Assembly (NCBI GenBank): GCA_009809945.1 | Contig: WTPW01000869.1 | Location: forward strand, 89,525-153,524 | Direction of reading: 5' to 3' | From: Gigaspora margarita | Lineage: Eukaryota; Glomeromycota; Glomeromycetes; Diversisporales; Gigasporaceae | Length of the DNA: 64,000 bases | Part shown: positions 24,137 to 36,649 of the stretch, in pieces | Numbering within the stretch: position 1 is the stretch's first letter | Layout of the letters: each line of letters opens with the position of its first letter | Notes under the pieces: model-generated | Seen by the model: the letters and a program-made list of their open reading frames with translations, nothing else | What the model was told of the DNA's origin: nothing | Databases searched by the model: none | Made by a program: the position numbers and the translations under genes

Positions 24137-24321
24137 TATATAAGTTCTGCGTCATTTCTCAATTTATGTCGATTATGAAATGACTAATGCCATTAGTAAA
24201 TTTGAAAATAATATACACATTTTTGCAATCGGTATAAAATTAATAGTTATTTGTTCTTTACAATCTTTTTGATTACCTTTTTTTTTGAAAAATTATTTAG
24301 CAATTTAAAATGGTTTATTTA

Positions 24322-25452
24322 TAGTGATGGACAACGCGCAGGATCTGCGCGTGATCCCGCGCGGGATTTTTAATATAAGATTATCTGGCCTGCGTTAGCA
24401 TATCATCTGGCCCGCATTAACTTTTTATTTATTTCTCGTTCCACATATATACGTACGTACAGTAATAATGCGCAAACTGTACGTTGAAATAAATTTCTTA
24501 AATTGTCATTATTAATAAAGTGGGAATCTAGACTTTTAATTTCTTGCATAAAATAATACACAAAGAATATTGTGTATCATATGGGCGAAATTCTCCAATA
24601 TGATAAATTCGAGCCAATCATTTATGTGATTTAGATGATTATTGACTATTTATCAGAAATTCTAAGCTCGATTATGAATTTCTTATGAGCGTTTATGAAT
24701 TTTGTATGTATATAACCTAGTTATAAATTTTTGTATGTATGTATAGTACTTGATCACTATAAATTTTAGTACATTTATACCTGATTATACACCTGATTAC
24801 TTATAAATTTTTATACGCTTATGATTTGATCGCTTTGTTACCATTATAATTTTTAAATATGTATTTATATAAGGCTGTTCGAAATTACAATTTCGTTTAA
24901 CGTTCTCCCCCCACCAGCTCTAAGAGCTCCCCCCTAGAATTAAACAGGCCAATCAGAACGCTCATCTCGTTTTAGGGTTCCAATAAGTCACGTGCTTATA
25001 AGTCAACCAATAATAATGTGTTTATTTTTTGCAATTTTAATATGTTTGTTTAATTTGACCCCCCTCCCCCCACCACGCTTAAGCTTTTTAAGGGAACGTT
25101 AAACGAAATTATAAATTCAAATGGCCTAATTATATTTTAAAAAAATTGATAAAATTAAGCAAATCTGAATTGATGAATTTATTAATTATATGATTCAAAT
25201 GTTTTAAAAGTAGGTAAAGTCTATATAAGGATTTATATTTGTAAGCAATGCTGTAAGATTTATAAGAAATGATTATTATTTTAACGAGAAATTACATTCC
25301 TCGTGATGATATATACATATATATATGTATATATTTATTAATCGTGAAAAATCCATAGACTCTACTCGATCCCGAGAATCCTGCGCGGATCCTGCGCGGG
25401 ATCCCGCATCCCGCGCGGGATTTTTAAAAAAATCGGGATTTGTCCATCACTA
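24322..25452. mobile_element. 1.1-kb non-autonomous hAT element with GC-rich ends
   Basis: Terminal repeat TAGTGATGGACA and its complement, with a perfect 8-bp duplication TTTATTTA (24314-24321, 25453-25460). Both subterminal zones carry CGCGCGGGATCC-type clusters (24335-24372, 25380-25440). The TIR resembles that of 84-1304. There is no transposase. It hosts a Harbinger MITE. Confidence 0.9.
24873..25126. mobile_element. 254-bp PIF/Harbinger-type MITE nested in the hAT element
   Basis: Ends GGCTGTTCGAAATT and AATTCAAATGGCC are imperfect inverted repeats continuing into a shared AATTTCGTTTAACGTTC. They are flanked by TAA on both sides (24870-24872, 25127-25129), the TWA target of PIF/Harbinger. 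Unusual C-runs (CCCCCCACC) lie near both ends. Confidence 0.75.
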
Positions 25453-25460
25453 TTTATTTA

Positions 25461-26640
25461 CGAAAAAAAGTAAATTTTTGGCAAAAAAATCGGAAATCTT
25501 TTGAATGTAAAGACAATATAAAGACAATCTTTGAAGTCATTGTTCGGTTAATATAAATACGATTTATCAATATGAGAGTTTTTACTAATTTATCTTTTAT
25601 GAACAAAAAGCAATAGTATAACTTAGCGATTATAATGATAATTTTTAATTGATTTTTTTTTAATTAACTTGAATTTTATTATAAATTTTGATTGATTAAC
25701 TTGAATTTTATTAGACACAATAACTTTGATATCCAAATGTATTGAAGATTGACTTAAGCTTAAGTTATTATTCAATCTGTAAAAATTAATAAATGATGCA
25801 TGTTAATCAATAATTGACGCAGAACATATTTATTAAATTTGGTTTAAATTACTCATCGTATCTCATAGTCCTGAAAACCAACATGGTTTAAACCATTGAA
25901 GTAAACTACAAAGCAATGCATGCTGTACATTCAGTAAGCAGGACATATCAGCAAATTGGATGTTAATATTTCAAGATTTCTCAAGATGAATGTGTTTGAC
26001 TAATAATTTTGACCAGTTCTAATAGTTGTATTTGACGGATTTTCAGCAGTTTAATATAAAACATTATCCTTTCACATAATAAAATAAGGTTTTAGACGTC
26101 GATTAAAAGATTTCCATCAAGAAATTTTGTAAGCTTTCAAATGCATTTTGAAATAAAAATAAACATTCTTGTAACTCGGACATTTTGATAAAATACGTAG
26201 AATTCAATTTCATTTGTTTTAATAATCCGATAATTACTAAATTTTAAATTAATATTAAATATAAACTTTTAAGTGGATTTTAAATTCTCTAACTGTGTGT
26301 CAATTTAGAATTTCGTTACAACATAAGTTGATTAGGAAACTAAAAAAATTCGATTTTGACTTACAATAAATAATTTATTTTTTATAAACATAATAAATAT
26401 AATAAAAGTTATAGTAGGTTTTTTTTATTTTTTTATTTATTTATTTATTTTTTTGTTTTTAGTGAGCGTAACATGAGCAAAAACACAAACAGGAAATTGA
26501 GAAAGGTCATAGCTATTATATTAAGTCTGAAATTTCGAACACTGGGTGTCACCCGCAGGAGACCTTAATTTCTTGTAATTGACAAATAGGACTGATGGAA
26601 AAAGTATGACTGCCAACCCAAAATTTTGATCCCTTGTTGT
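25461..26640. other. Intergenic, nothing recognised
   Basis: AT-rich DNA with long T-tracts at 26420-26460. No gene or element end is supported. Confidence 0.45.
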
Positions 26641-27230
26641 GTGCATAAGCTTAGATGTGAATATTATTTTATTAATTTAACATTGGCAGAGTTAATTAAT
26701 GTTAAGGCATGTGTATTTTAGTAATGCCGGTCATTATTGTGCTCATAAGCTTGATGTTGTATCCGTAGCAATTGCAATACGTAAAAATCGAATTGTTTTA
26801 CTAACTAATAAAATTTATCAGATCATGAATTGTAACGCATATTAACTCATTAATAAAATCACCTGATCACGAATTGTAACGCATAATATAATTTATCCAA
26901 AAAAATTAATTACAGCAATCAGATTCTGGCTATTGTAAAGTTCAATACGATTAAAAATCATCCAGTTACGAATTGTTTAATACATTAACTAATTATGCTA
27001 TTATGTTATTATATATATTCTATTTTTTTTTTTTTATATATTTTATTTTTAATACATAAAATAATTTATTATAACAAACAATCAGATTCTGGCTATATTA
27101 TGAGGTTCAGTACGATTAAAAATCACCCGATCACGAATTTAACTCATTAATAATAATACAGTAATAAATCACCTGTTCAAATAATAAAATCACCTGATCA
27201 CGAATACCAGGAACGTTAGTGTATGGTTTT
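26640..27230. repeat. Dispersed repeat with TCACCTGATCACGAATTGTAA units
   Basis: The strings TGTATTTTAGTAATGCCGG (26712) and AATCACCTGATCACGAATTG (several, 26820-27200) recur here and again at 30790-31260. This marks two blocks of the same interspersed repeat flanking the 27.2-30.7 kb interval. The internal order is scrambled and no ends are clear. Confidence 0.55.
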
Positions 27231-27512
27231 ACTGGCATCTAAATCGAAAGCAAAATCTTAAAGCACATTTTTTCTCATGATCATTACCTGTTTTATGTAA
27301 CATAAAATTTCTAATTTTAGAGGGAGGTTAAAGCGAAGTGAAATTTAGTTAGGGTCATCTTCTTGATGCAGTTATATTTATATCAAGAATGCGGCGGTTT
27401 ATGCAGCATGTAGATCATGATTTAATTAACTCCCACTCTAACCCAACCCAACAATAAAACTTATCGTAAATTGGTCATAAGATGATTATATCGCAAAAAT
27501 TCGTTCTTCCTT

Positions 27513-27571
27513 AAGTAAATGATTGGCTTACATGTGCCGCTACGCGGCACATGTAAGCCAATCATTTACTT
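27513..27571. repeat. Perfect 28-bp palindrome with 3-nt loop
   Basis: Arms 27513-27540 and 27544-27571 are exact reverse complements around the loop TAC. The inner part is GTGCCGC-TAC-GCGGCAC. Nothing else in the immediate surroundings is repeated. No gene is adjacent; it is not followed by a T-run of terminator type. Confidence 0.9.
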
Positions 27572-28269
27572 TGATGAGTGATATTCTGATGCCATTTGTA
27601 ATGACTTCATTATAACGATCAATGGCTTGCCATTTAAAGTAAAATCGTTTTAAATTTTAGCTAACTATTGGTTCGATTATTAAAAAATGATTTATATAAT
27701 ACCAGTACGATCACATGAAATGTGAGAAGGATGGTTCCGTTCAACTTTTTTGATGTCACTATGTTGATTTTTGAAAAATCCTTTTTGATTGGAATAATAG
27801 AAAGTGCTAACTAAATACTTTTACAAATTACATAATTATGCCATTATGATAATACTTTTATATAACTATGCCATCACATTATTATGATGCGTACTGCATA
27901 CGCATGACTGTGTGTAAATAATAATCCTGACCCTTCTGATTGAAAGTTCATTAATTGGCACAGCAATTAACATTCATTTTACCGGTCTAATCAATTTATT
28001 GAACCCAAATTATTAGTCATATCAACTTTTGCTATGCTAATAAGGTAGATAATTCATGTTGGTAGAATGTCTTGTTGATTTTTTTTTTCGAATGGTCACC
28101 TGTGAATTATTACATATAATTCCATTATTAATGTCAAAATATCATTCTTCTAACTTCTTTTCTATCTCTTTGGCACTTGGGCATTGCGATAATGCTTGTC
28201 ATATATTATGCAAGATTCGAACTGTTAAAAAACTTTAACTATGAGTTATTTAAATAAAAAGTAAGTTTG
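27572..28269. other. Intergenic, nothing recognised
   Basis: No supported feature. An open frame at 28056-28238 shows no motif and poor coding character. Confidence 0.4.
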
Positions 28270-29760
28270 TACCAGACTTTTTCTATAGTAGCTTATGTTA
28301 ATTTTGATTCAAACTAACTCAATCACATACTGAAATTGCAGAATAGCAAGTTTTGTGAATTTTTTATAGTAATCACAATAACTTCAATACAATTAACTCA
28401 GTATTAAAATCATCAATTTTAACTATACATTGTGGTTATCAAAATAGTGGGTGAACTCAAAACCAGAATTTTTTACAGGTATAATTCTAATGCAACTAAC
28501 TCAATCTTGATCAAATAGAAATTATGATAATTTCTGATACAAACTAATTAAATTTATGCTATCAGGATATCAAGAAAGTTTGTGAAAATCTTTCTAGTAG
28601 AAATCATGATAATTTTAAAACAATCTTAATTACTATATGTACGCATTAGAGAGTAAATTTTGTAACAGAATTTATTGTCCGAAGGACATTACAGTAGAGG
28701 CATAGACCACCCAATGTCCGTGTGTCCGCAAATTAAGGATTTTGATTGGCTAGATCAGGTGTAATGTAAAAAAAACAATCAAAACAATCAACCGATGCTT
28801 ATTGGCTAGATCTAAAAATCCTTTGGACTCTAAAATGGTTTCCATTTTCCTAGTTATATTGACTTATAATTGATATAACATACTGTAGTCACTAGAATAG
28901 TATATTTAGTAATGGAATTTTTATGATAACTCTGATGCAAACTAACTCAGACATAACCGCATACTTGTTGGCTAGAATGGCAAGTGAGTTCTGTGAAAAA
29001 TTATTATAATAGAAATCAAGCAATTTAAATACAACTACTAAACCTTAATTGCACAGAAATTAAAATAATTCCAATGCAAACCACCTTAACCACATATACC
29101 ATGGTTATCAATAAAGTGAGTAAGCTCTGTAACAGAATTTTTTCAGAAACTCATGATAGAAATCAATAATTCTAATACAAACTAACACAGAATTATTTAC
29201 ATAGAGTTCATGATAATTCCAATAAAAATTGGCTTGATCTTAATTATTTAGAAATAATTTTGGGGCAAACTAAATTTTAACCATATATTGTAGTTGTCAA
29301 AATGGTAAGTTTTATAACAGAATGTTTTATGGTAAAAATCATAATAATTCTAATACATTCTGATGCAAACTCAATTACAGATAAATTGTGATAGTTCCAA
29401 TGCAAACTCTATCCTAAGTATAATACTATCTTAATTTTAACTATGTATTATGGCTGTTGAAATAGAGATAAGTTTTGTGTAATAAAAATTTTTTACAGTA
29501 AGTTTTGCATAATTTTTTTCAATATGAATCATAATAATTTCAATACAAGCTAACTCAACTTTAAAAACTGTATAAACCGCATTAGGAGTAAATTCTGTGA
29601 CAGAATTTTTTATTATAACCCATGGCTTTGAGCACTTGATGCGATCACTGGAATACAAGTAAGTTTATAGCAAGAAATTTACTACAACTAATAATGAAAT
29701 CACAATAATTTGAATGCAACTAACTCAATCGCATACATCACCAGATGGTAATTAAGCTAT
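28270..29760. repeat. Degenerate tandem repeat of roughly 100-150 bp units
   Basis: About ten loosely similar units share an order of TAACAGAATTTTTTA, ATCATAATAATTCYAATAC, AAACTAACTCAATC and ATTGTGGTTATCAAAATGG. Spacing and identity vary widely, as in an old minisatellite. One 150-bp stretch (28680-28830), with two copies of TTGGCTAGATC, does not fit and is probably inserted. Confidence 0.6.
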
Positions 29761-30760
29761 ATAGATTTAAAAATATCCTATTAGTATTTTTATTCCTGGT
29801 TTTAATGTACAATTATCTTGTATATTGACAAGAGTCAACTGATCAAAAAGATGGGGGAGAATAGTTAGGGGTTACATCGTGTCTATAACTCTGCTGATAA
29901 CAAGGTCGGAATCGAAAGAGACATCAGGCTTCAGAAATTTCATGCGAATAAAGTGATGTAACTGAAAGCCACGACAACAATCAGTATTTAAAGAAGCAAC
30001 AAATAACTGATTTGTGACACTCGTTCCTCTTTCAGCAAACTAAACATTACAACCATCACTTTTTCTTGACCCTACCCTCCCACCACACATTGTAGTCTCC
30101 TGATTCTGCCATTTTCCTATTTAACAACTGACCTGCTTCGGGCAGGCAGGAAACCACTGGCTGATGCTGCTTCTCTCTCATTATACTATTACAATGATAA
30201 CCGGCGCAATCTCACTTGCTAATTTTCGGAAGCATATCATCGTTTATTTCAGCTCAAATTACTCAGCTCAAATCACTCAGCTCAAATTGCGCAGCTCAAA
30301 TTACTCCCAATGTATTCTGCGGACTTAAAGTCCTTTAATTGAATTTATTTATGCACCTTTGGCTTGCCAACATTATTCCAAACACATGACTATTCGTACC
30401 TATATTTTTCGTATATATTTGAATTTTACTTGCTTTGCGGCATCACATGTTATGCAGCTATCTCATATATGTGACAAACGTCATGATTAATACATATTTT
30501 ACAATGGTAAGTATATTCGTACTTTATAATTATCAATCAATGCACTAAACAACTGAAAATCATAACTTTCTAAAAATGAATTAATAAAAAAATCATTATT
30601 TCTACCAACCTAGAATTTCATATGATCGTACTTATGTTATAATGACCTCAAGTCAGCATCAACTGCAATGATTAAAATAAATATATATTATTTTTCAAAA
30701 ACAATCTGTAGTGTCATACTTAATGCTAGTATTGCAATTATAACACGTTCCTGGTTTTAG
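29761..30760. other. Gene-free stretch with a short tandem repeat
   Basis: Slightly more GC-rich than its neighbours (29860-30200). At 30252-30304 the string CTCAGCTCAAAT occurs four times in a row with small changes. A hairpin GCGCGACTTCGTCGCGC lies at 30760-30776. The string CCAGGAACGT at about 27205 is inverted near 30745, hinting at a larger element, but no target duplication was found. Confidence 0.4.
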
Positions 30761-30776
30761 CGCGACTTCGTCGCGC

Positions 30777-31560
30777 AGCTACCCTAATTGTTAACTCATT
30801 AATAAAATCACCTGATCATGAAGTGTAACACATATATAATTTATTATTTACCGAAAATATAAATTACCGAAAAACTACGGGCACAATATTGGCCAGAGTT
30901 AAGGTTAGAGTTAATGTTGTTAAGTAAGTGTATTTTAGTAATGCCGGCCATTGTTGTGTCCATAGGTGCGTGATGTTGTGTCCGAAACAATTGCCTATAG
31001 TTTATCCAAATTATAAGTCACCCGATCACGAATTGTAATGCATAAGATAATTTACCAAAAACTACGTGAACAACATTCAGATTAGCTTATGGGCACAACT
31101 TTGGCCAGAGTTAATGTTAGAGTTAATGTTAGGGTAAGTGTATTTTAGTAATGCCGGTCATTGTTGTGCCCATAAGAGTGTGATGTTGTGTCCGTAGCAA
31201 TTGTCTATAATTTATCCTGTACAAAAGTCACCCGATCATAAATTGTAACGCATAATAATTTATCCGAAAAAAAAAATCACCCGACCCGATCAAAAATTGT
31301 TTTTTTGCACATGATAAAAAAAATCACCCGACCCGATCAAATTGTTTTTTTGCACATGATAAAAAAAATCACCCGACCCGATCAAAAATTGTTTTTTTGC
31401 ACATGATAAAAAAAATCACCCGACCCGATCAAAAATTGTTATTTGCATATGATATAAATTATCCTGAATAAAGTAACTAATAAAAAAAAATCACCCGACC
31501 AAATCAAAAATTGTTTTTTGGATATAAATTATCCAATTAAATCATGAATAAAACACCAAT
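30777..31560. repeat. Interspersed repeat block ending in a 45-47-bp tandem array
   Basis: Two further copies of the TGTATTTTAGTAATGCCGG repeat (30929, 31139) are followed by tandem copies of a unit beginning ATCACCCGACCCGATCAAAA and ending TTTTTTTGCACATGAT. Copies start at 31276, 31323, 31368 and 31415, with a diverged one at 31490. Confidence 0.75.
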
Positions 31561-32011
31561 CATTGTACAGATTGACGGGCAGATTTCTTTATAGTATATT
31601 CTAATATTCTAATAATAATAATAGCTTATAACTAATAATAATAATAATAAAAGGTATAAAAGTTTATTTTAGTTGCACGAAAAAGATCTATATTCGTAGC
31701 GAAAATAAAGATTTTTTATCTTGTCGATACAGAATACTTTAAATAATAATGGCAATCGTAATACACATTAGTCATTTTTTATTACAATTATAAAAATGTT
31801 CGAAAATTATAGAACATTACAGATTGTGTGACATATTCTCTGACGATATCTGCCCTATATGTTAGATTTCAACCGACTTTAGAAGAATCGACCCAGGCTA
31901 CGTACCTCTGCAAATCTTACAACTGTACATACGCATGTACCAATTTAATTTCTGTGCAACAAATAATAAATATAAATTAGCGCTAGAAATTCATCAATAA
32001 GTTCATAAAAA

Positions 32012-33550
32012 ATGGTCCTAAAATTTTTTGAACAACTTTCTCAAGACCTTACACAACTTCTAGAAAGTGAATATGATTATAATGTAATAATTGAAGTTGG
32101 AGAAAAACCAAATATTCAACGTTTTAAAGGACATTCAGCAATCTTATACCAACGTTCACAATACTTTCGTCAAAATTTTGTAAATGCAATTAAGAAAAAT
32201 AACATTATTGAAATTAAACTACCCCATATTTCTGCCAAACTATTTAATATTATTCTTAAGTAAGTTGTAACATAATATTATTAGTAATATTTAGTATAAT
32301 ATTATAAAATCATTAAATTTTTATTACTTTTTATTAATACTTATAACAATAGATATATTTATGGCGGTATAGTCTATTTGGAAAATTTTGAAGTTTCGGC
32401 AATATTTGACTTATTAATTGCTGTCAATGAACTTAAAGTTACAGAATTAGCTGAACATCTTCAGTCTCACCTTATCGATAGTAATGCATCTTGGCTTCAC
32501 TTAAATTTTTCTCATGTTTATCAAATTAGTTTCCTTGATGAAAGTTTTGGACTTTTACAACAATTTTGCAATAATATTATTGCTAAACATCCAAGTAAGA
32601 TTTTTAACTCTGATGATTTTATTACTCTTGATGAAAATGCTTTAATTGCACTTTTAAAAAATGATGATTTACAAATGGATGAATCAGAAATTTGGGATAA
32701 AGTTATTTTATGGGGAAAAGCAAAAACTCCAAATTTACCACTTAACTTCAAAGAATGGACTGATGAAAATTTTAAGTCTTTAAAAACTACCATTCAACAT
32801 TGTCTTCCTCATATTCGATACTTTCAAATTCCTGGTAAAGAAATATTAAAGAAAATTAAACCTTATCATAAAATTCTTGAAATGAGCATATGGGATGATA
32901 TTATTTCAATGTTTTTGGATCCAGATACACCTATTATTTCACCAATTTTACCTCCTCGCAAAAAAGAAACAGTACAACTTCCCCCTCAAAAAGCATCTAT
33001 TATTATACCATCTTCTTCAATAATTACATTACAACATGCAGCAGAAATTTCATCATGGATTGATCAGTGTTCAACAATTTATGATGCTACAGAAATTCCA
33101 TATAAATTTAAACTTTTACTAAGAGGTAGTAAAGATGGGTTTACAGGTGAAATATTTCATAGGATATGTGACAATATACCTGGTACTGTGGTTGTTGTAA
33201 AAATTAATAGCACAAATGAAATACTTGGTGGTTATAATCCTCTTATCTGGAAATTTAATAATAGTGGGCATGAATATGCAACAACAGCTGATAGCTTTAT
33301 TTTCTCTTTAAAAAATGGAAACTTAAACGAATCCATTCTTAGTCGTGTAACAAATACAACAAATGCAATTTATTATCATCTTATTTCACAAGGTCCATGG
33401 TTTAGTGGTGGTGATCTTGCAATGGGAGATGGCGATGATCCTAAAAAATGGCACTGTGGTAAATATGCATATGATAAGCCAATAAGAACATCAAATGGAT
33501 GGTTTTCTACAGATGAGTATGAAGTATTTCAAGTATGTAAGAATATTTAA
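32012..33550 (+). CDS. BTB-BACK-TLDc domain protein, two exons
   Basis: Exons 32012-32259 and 32353-33550; the 93-bp intron has GTAAGT..ACAATAG ends and joins codons in phase 2; 481 residues. Residues about 1-110 form a BTB/POZ fold (YDYNVIIEVGE, FKGHSAILYQRSQYFR, YIYGG), which mediates dimerisation and often cullin-3 binding. About 120-215 resemble BACK (SFLDESFGLLQQFCNNII, ESEIWDKVILW). About 300-480 form TLDc (FKLLLRGSKDGF, FHRICDNIPGTVVVVK, ILGGYNPLIW, SNGWFSTDEYEVFQV). TLDc is linked to oxidative-stress proteins and V-ATPase regulation, but the role of this expanded fungal family is unknown. The start is the first ATG after a leader shared with the pseudogene at 4934. A possible third exon after a 37-bp intron (33533-33569) would change only the last residues. 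Confidence 0.9.
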
Positions 33551-35039
33551 TTGCTTTTCTACTAATTAGGGTTATTACAAGATTAATTTATAAAAATAAA
33601 AAATATTATAATATATTTTGATTAGTTGAATATACAATAAACATTTCTCTTGATAATATTTCATAAATATCAGAATTTTATGCTAACAAGATCTATTTTC
33701 ATATGTATTCCTATTTAATATAATTTTATAAAGTTAATAAGATTTCTTTGACAAATAATTTTATAAACTTTTAATTCGAATGTCTTAATATATAACTTAT
33801 TACCAATTTTGTATAAAAATAGCCGAATTCATATCATAAACACTAGATAGATAAACAAAAACCTAACATTTATGAAAAAAACAGATATAAAAATTAAGCA
33901 ATAATAATTTTATTAACTTGTAGTATTTATGTGCAACTTTAACTTGTTAATAGATCATAAATTATTGGGTCATTTATGATTCATATATATTTTTATAACT
34001 TTGCCAGATCGACAAACATGTTTATAACAAATTATTTACTATATAGTCACAGAATAATGCTTATGGGCGTTAATTTGAAAACCAGACCCCAAAATAGCAT
34101 ATGTAATTTCAAATTAATGCCTATGGGCATTCTGAATTAACATGCACCATTATATTAAAAATTATAACTTATGACTTAAATTATAAACAACAAACTAAAT
34201 GTGTGCTTAGTATATACTCCAGGCATCTATATATTAAAATTTTTATCTTTAGTATGTCTGTTCCTTCATATTCTGTTCTATTCCATATTTGAAAGATTTA
34301 AAATACATATAATAATAATAAAGAAAAATAATAAAACTGCCCAGTAACTTGCATGTTCTTTCATCTATGCCTAGCAAATAATAGATAGCTTTAATTCATA
34401 TGATGGTGAAGAATAAACAGGCGAAACTATGTATTAGTGAAACTCAAGCATTATCCTATTATCAATTATACATTTGAATAAACTTTTATTTTAACTATTA
34501 CAGCCATCATTAGTAAGTTATATTCTGAGTAAATATAAGAATATTACTGAAAAAGTACAACTAATATATCAGTAGCATAAGTAGCTGATATGTTAATTGT
34601 ACTTTTTTAGTAAATTTTTGTTTGTATATTATTTAACTTATGCCCTACTGGTAAAAAAACTTTAATCCAAACTTTGGCAATAAATGTATGCTTTATATTT
34701 AGAAATAGGCAAAGTTAGTTACATATTTTACATACAAAATTACTACATACTAGGAAACAGGTACTGTTAGATATCCGAAGCAAAATCTTATAATAAAAAA
34801 AAACAAGGATTGGCTAATAGTATGTATAATGACGATTATCTGATCTAAAAATAGGACGGACATAAACACACACAAAATCTGGTCTATTGCTACACCATAA
34901 AGTTCTCTATGCTTCGAACAATCACTGCTAGCAATCATTGCCAGTTATATGATTAGCTGATCAGTGTATAAATATAAGTATTTTTTTTGTACAACTCAGT
35001 ATATGTTTTGTTTTTTTTCATTACTAATTAGTTTTTTTT
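33551..35039. other. Intergenic downstream of the BTB-TLDc gene
   Basis: AT-rich. Contains an imperfect hairpin at 34551-34608 (AAAAGTACAACTAATATATC and its near complement) and a small inverted pair around 34063-34137 (ATGGGCGTTAATTTGAAA). No gene supported; the minus-strand frame at 34750-34938 lacks motifs. Confidence 0.45.
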
Positions 35040-35890
35040 TGGTTTTTTAGCACCGCTATTCTTGTCATTGGTATTGTCCCTAATACCATTGTAGTTGGTG
35101 TCGTCATTGGTGTCATCATTAGTGTCATCACTTTTGCTAGTGTTTTTATACTGATTTGTCACTAGTGTTGTTGTTGTTTGATAGTGTTTTCATGCTGGTG
35201 TTGTCATTGGTATCATTATTGTTTGATATTGTCATAATTTCACTGATGTTGCCAGTTATTTTTTTTGCTTTTGCAGGTTCATGTATTTTTGCTTTTGTTG
35301 GTCATTGTTTTCACAGATATATGTCATGACTTAGTTTTTTTTTTCCTTTTGCTGGTGCTGTCATTTCACTGGTATTGCTTACTAATTTAATTAGTTCTTC
35401 TTTTTTTAGTGCCCTATTGTTGTCAATAGTACCATCAATTTTGGTATTGTTTTTTATCACTGGTGTGTGAATTTCAGTGTTTTTGGTCACTGGTATCATC
35501 CATTTTGGTGTCTTTTTCATAGTTGGTACCAGTGTCTAAAATTCAATGTTTAAATTAGTTGCAGGCCGCAACCAAATAAAAAAAAATATTTGCAGATTAT
35601 AAAAATTTATAAAAATTTAGTTGCACATATAAGCATTTAATGGAAATTTATTAGTAAATTTTGCAAATTTATGTGCGGAATTTGTATATGCATTTCAGAT
35701 CTTGGTTGCAGAATTTTAAAATTTGTTGTGGTCTGCAGACTCTGCAACCCAATTTCTGACACTAGTTGGTACCATCCATTTTGGTGTTATTTCTTCATAA
35801 GTTTTAGTTTTTTTGTTGCATTTCTTGCTTTTTGTTCTTACATTTCATCACTTATGAACTTTTGTTTTCTCTTTTGGTAGATCTGTTTAT
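35040..35890. repeat. Low-complexity GTCATTGG / GGTATCATC repeat region
   Basis: The plus strand is dominated by irregular repeats of ATTGGTGTCATCATT and ATTTTGGTRTC. A similar tract occurs at 60590-60920. The minus-strand frame at 35311-35520 follows from this repetition (polar K/T/N-rich) and is not considered a gene. A MITE lies at 35530-35764. Confidence 0.5.
35530..35764. mobile_element. 235-bp hAT MITE
   Basis: Ends CAGTGTCTAAAATT and AATTTCTGACACTA, with a perfect 8-bp duplication GTTGGTAC (35522-35529, 35765-35772). Internal GCAGATT and TTGCAGA motifs relate it to the elements at 16256 and 38251. Confidence 0.85.
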
Positions 35891-36024
35891 ATGCAATGCA
35901 TTTCTGAAATGTATGTTGCTCCATGTGCTTGATTTTAGAAATGCTATAGTAGATTTTAGTATATTTAATTTAAGTTTATGTTAGAGTAGACATTAGAGTT
36001 AGGTTTAGTTAATTTTTGTAGTTA

Positions 36025-36640
36025 GCAATTAGAAAAGTGCAGTAAATTATGTGATTAGAGTTTACATAGATCCTGACACCCCCTAGTGTTAGGACTATTG
36101 ACCAATCAAATTTTATAATATTTAAAAAAAACTCAAAAACATCTTTGATCTAAAAATAAGCTACCTCACAATCGACAAAAGTCACTACATAGTAAAGTCT
36201 AAATTTAACTAAGCAAATTGTTAAAATTGCTTAAGTAAACTTATTTAGTAGATCAAAATACACTTAAACAAAATTTTTATAACTAATAGATAATTTTTTA
36301 TTAATTGACTTTTGATTTTTACGTTTGACAGAAAAATTAAAATTTTTAAAAAAATATATTCGACAAAAGTAAAAATTAAAAGTTAAATAATAAAAAATTC
36401 TTCAATTTTAATAATAATTTCAGAGTATGTGTATTTTGGTCTTCCAAACAAGTTTACTTAATCGACAATTATCATAGAATTAAACTTTACTATGTAGCAA
36501 CTATCTGTGATTAACTAAAAATCGATTTTACTTCAATATTATTAGCAATTTATACTATATATATATAGGATATGATAGATGGAAGACCCCCTAGAAAATT
36601 ACATGATTTACTGCACTTCCCTAATCCTGAAGAATTCTTT
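36025..36640. mobile_element. Inverted-repeat element with a foldback core
   Basis: Outer ends (AAAAGTGCAGTAAATTATGTG near 36030, inverted near 36595-36625) enclose a foldback. Arms about 36140-36260 and 36430-36545 are inverted relatives with core ACATAGTAAAGTCTAAATT..ACTTAAGTAAACTT. The core family recurs at 40540-41055 and 41060-42615. No target duplication is certain. Confidence 0.55.
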
Positions 36641-36649
36641 GCCTAACAA

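Noticed and set aside
28056..28238. 60-codon plus-strand frame
   Set aside because: No motif, no splice context, adjacent to degenerate repeats.
33533..33569. Third exon of the BTB-TLDc gene after a 37-bp intron
   Set aside because: GTATGT and CTAATTAG borders exist and the frame stays open to 33593, but 37 bp is shorter than the other introns here; kept only as an alternative end.
35311..35520. Minus-strand 69-codon frame
   Set aside because: Product of GTCATTGG-type repetition; no domain and a related non-coding tract exists at 60.6 kb.
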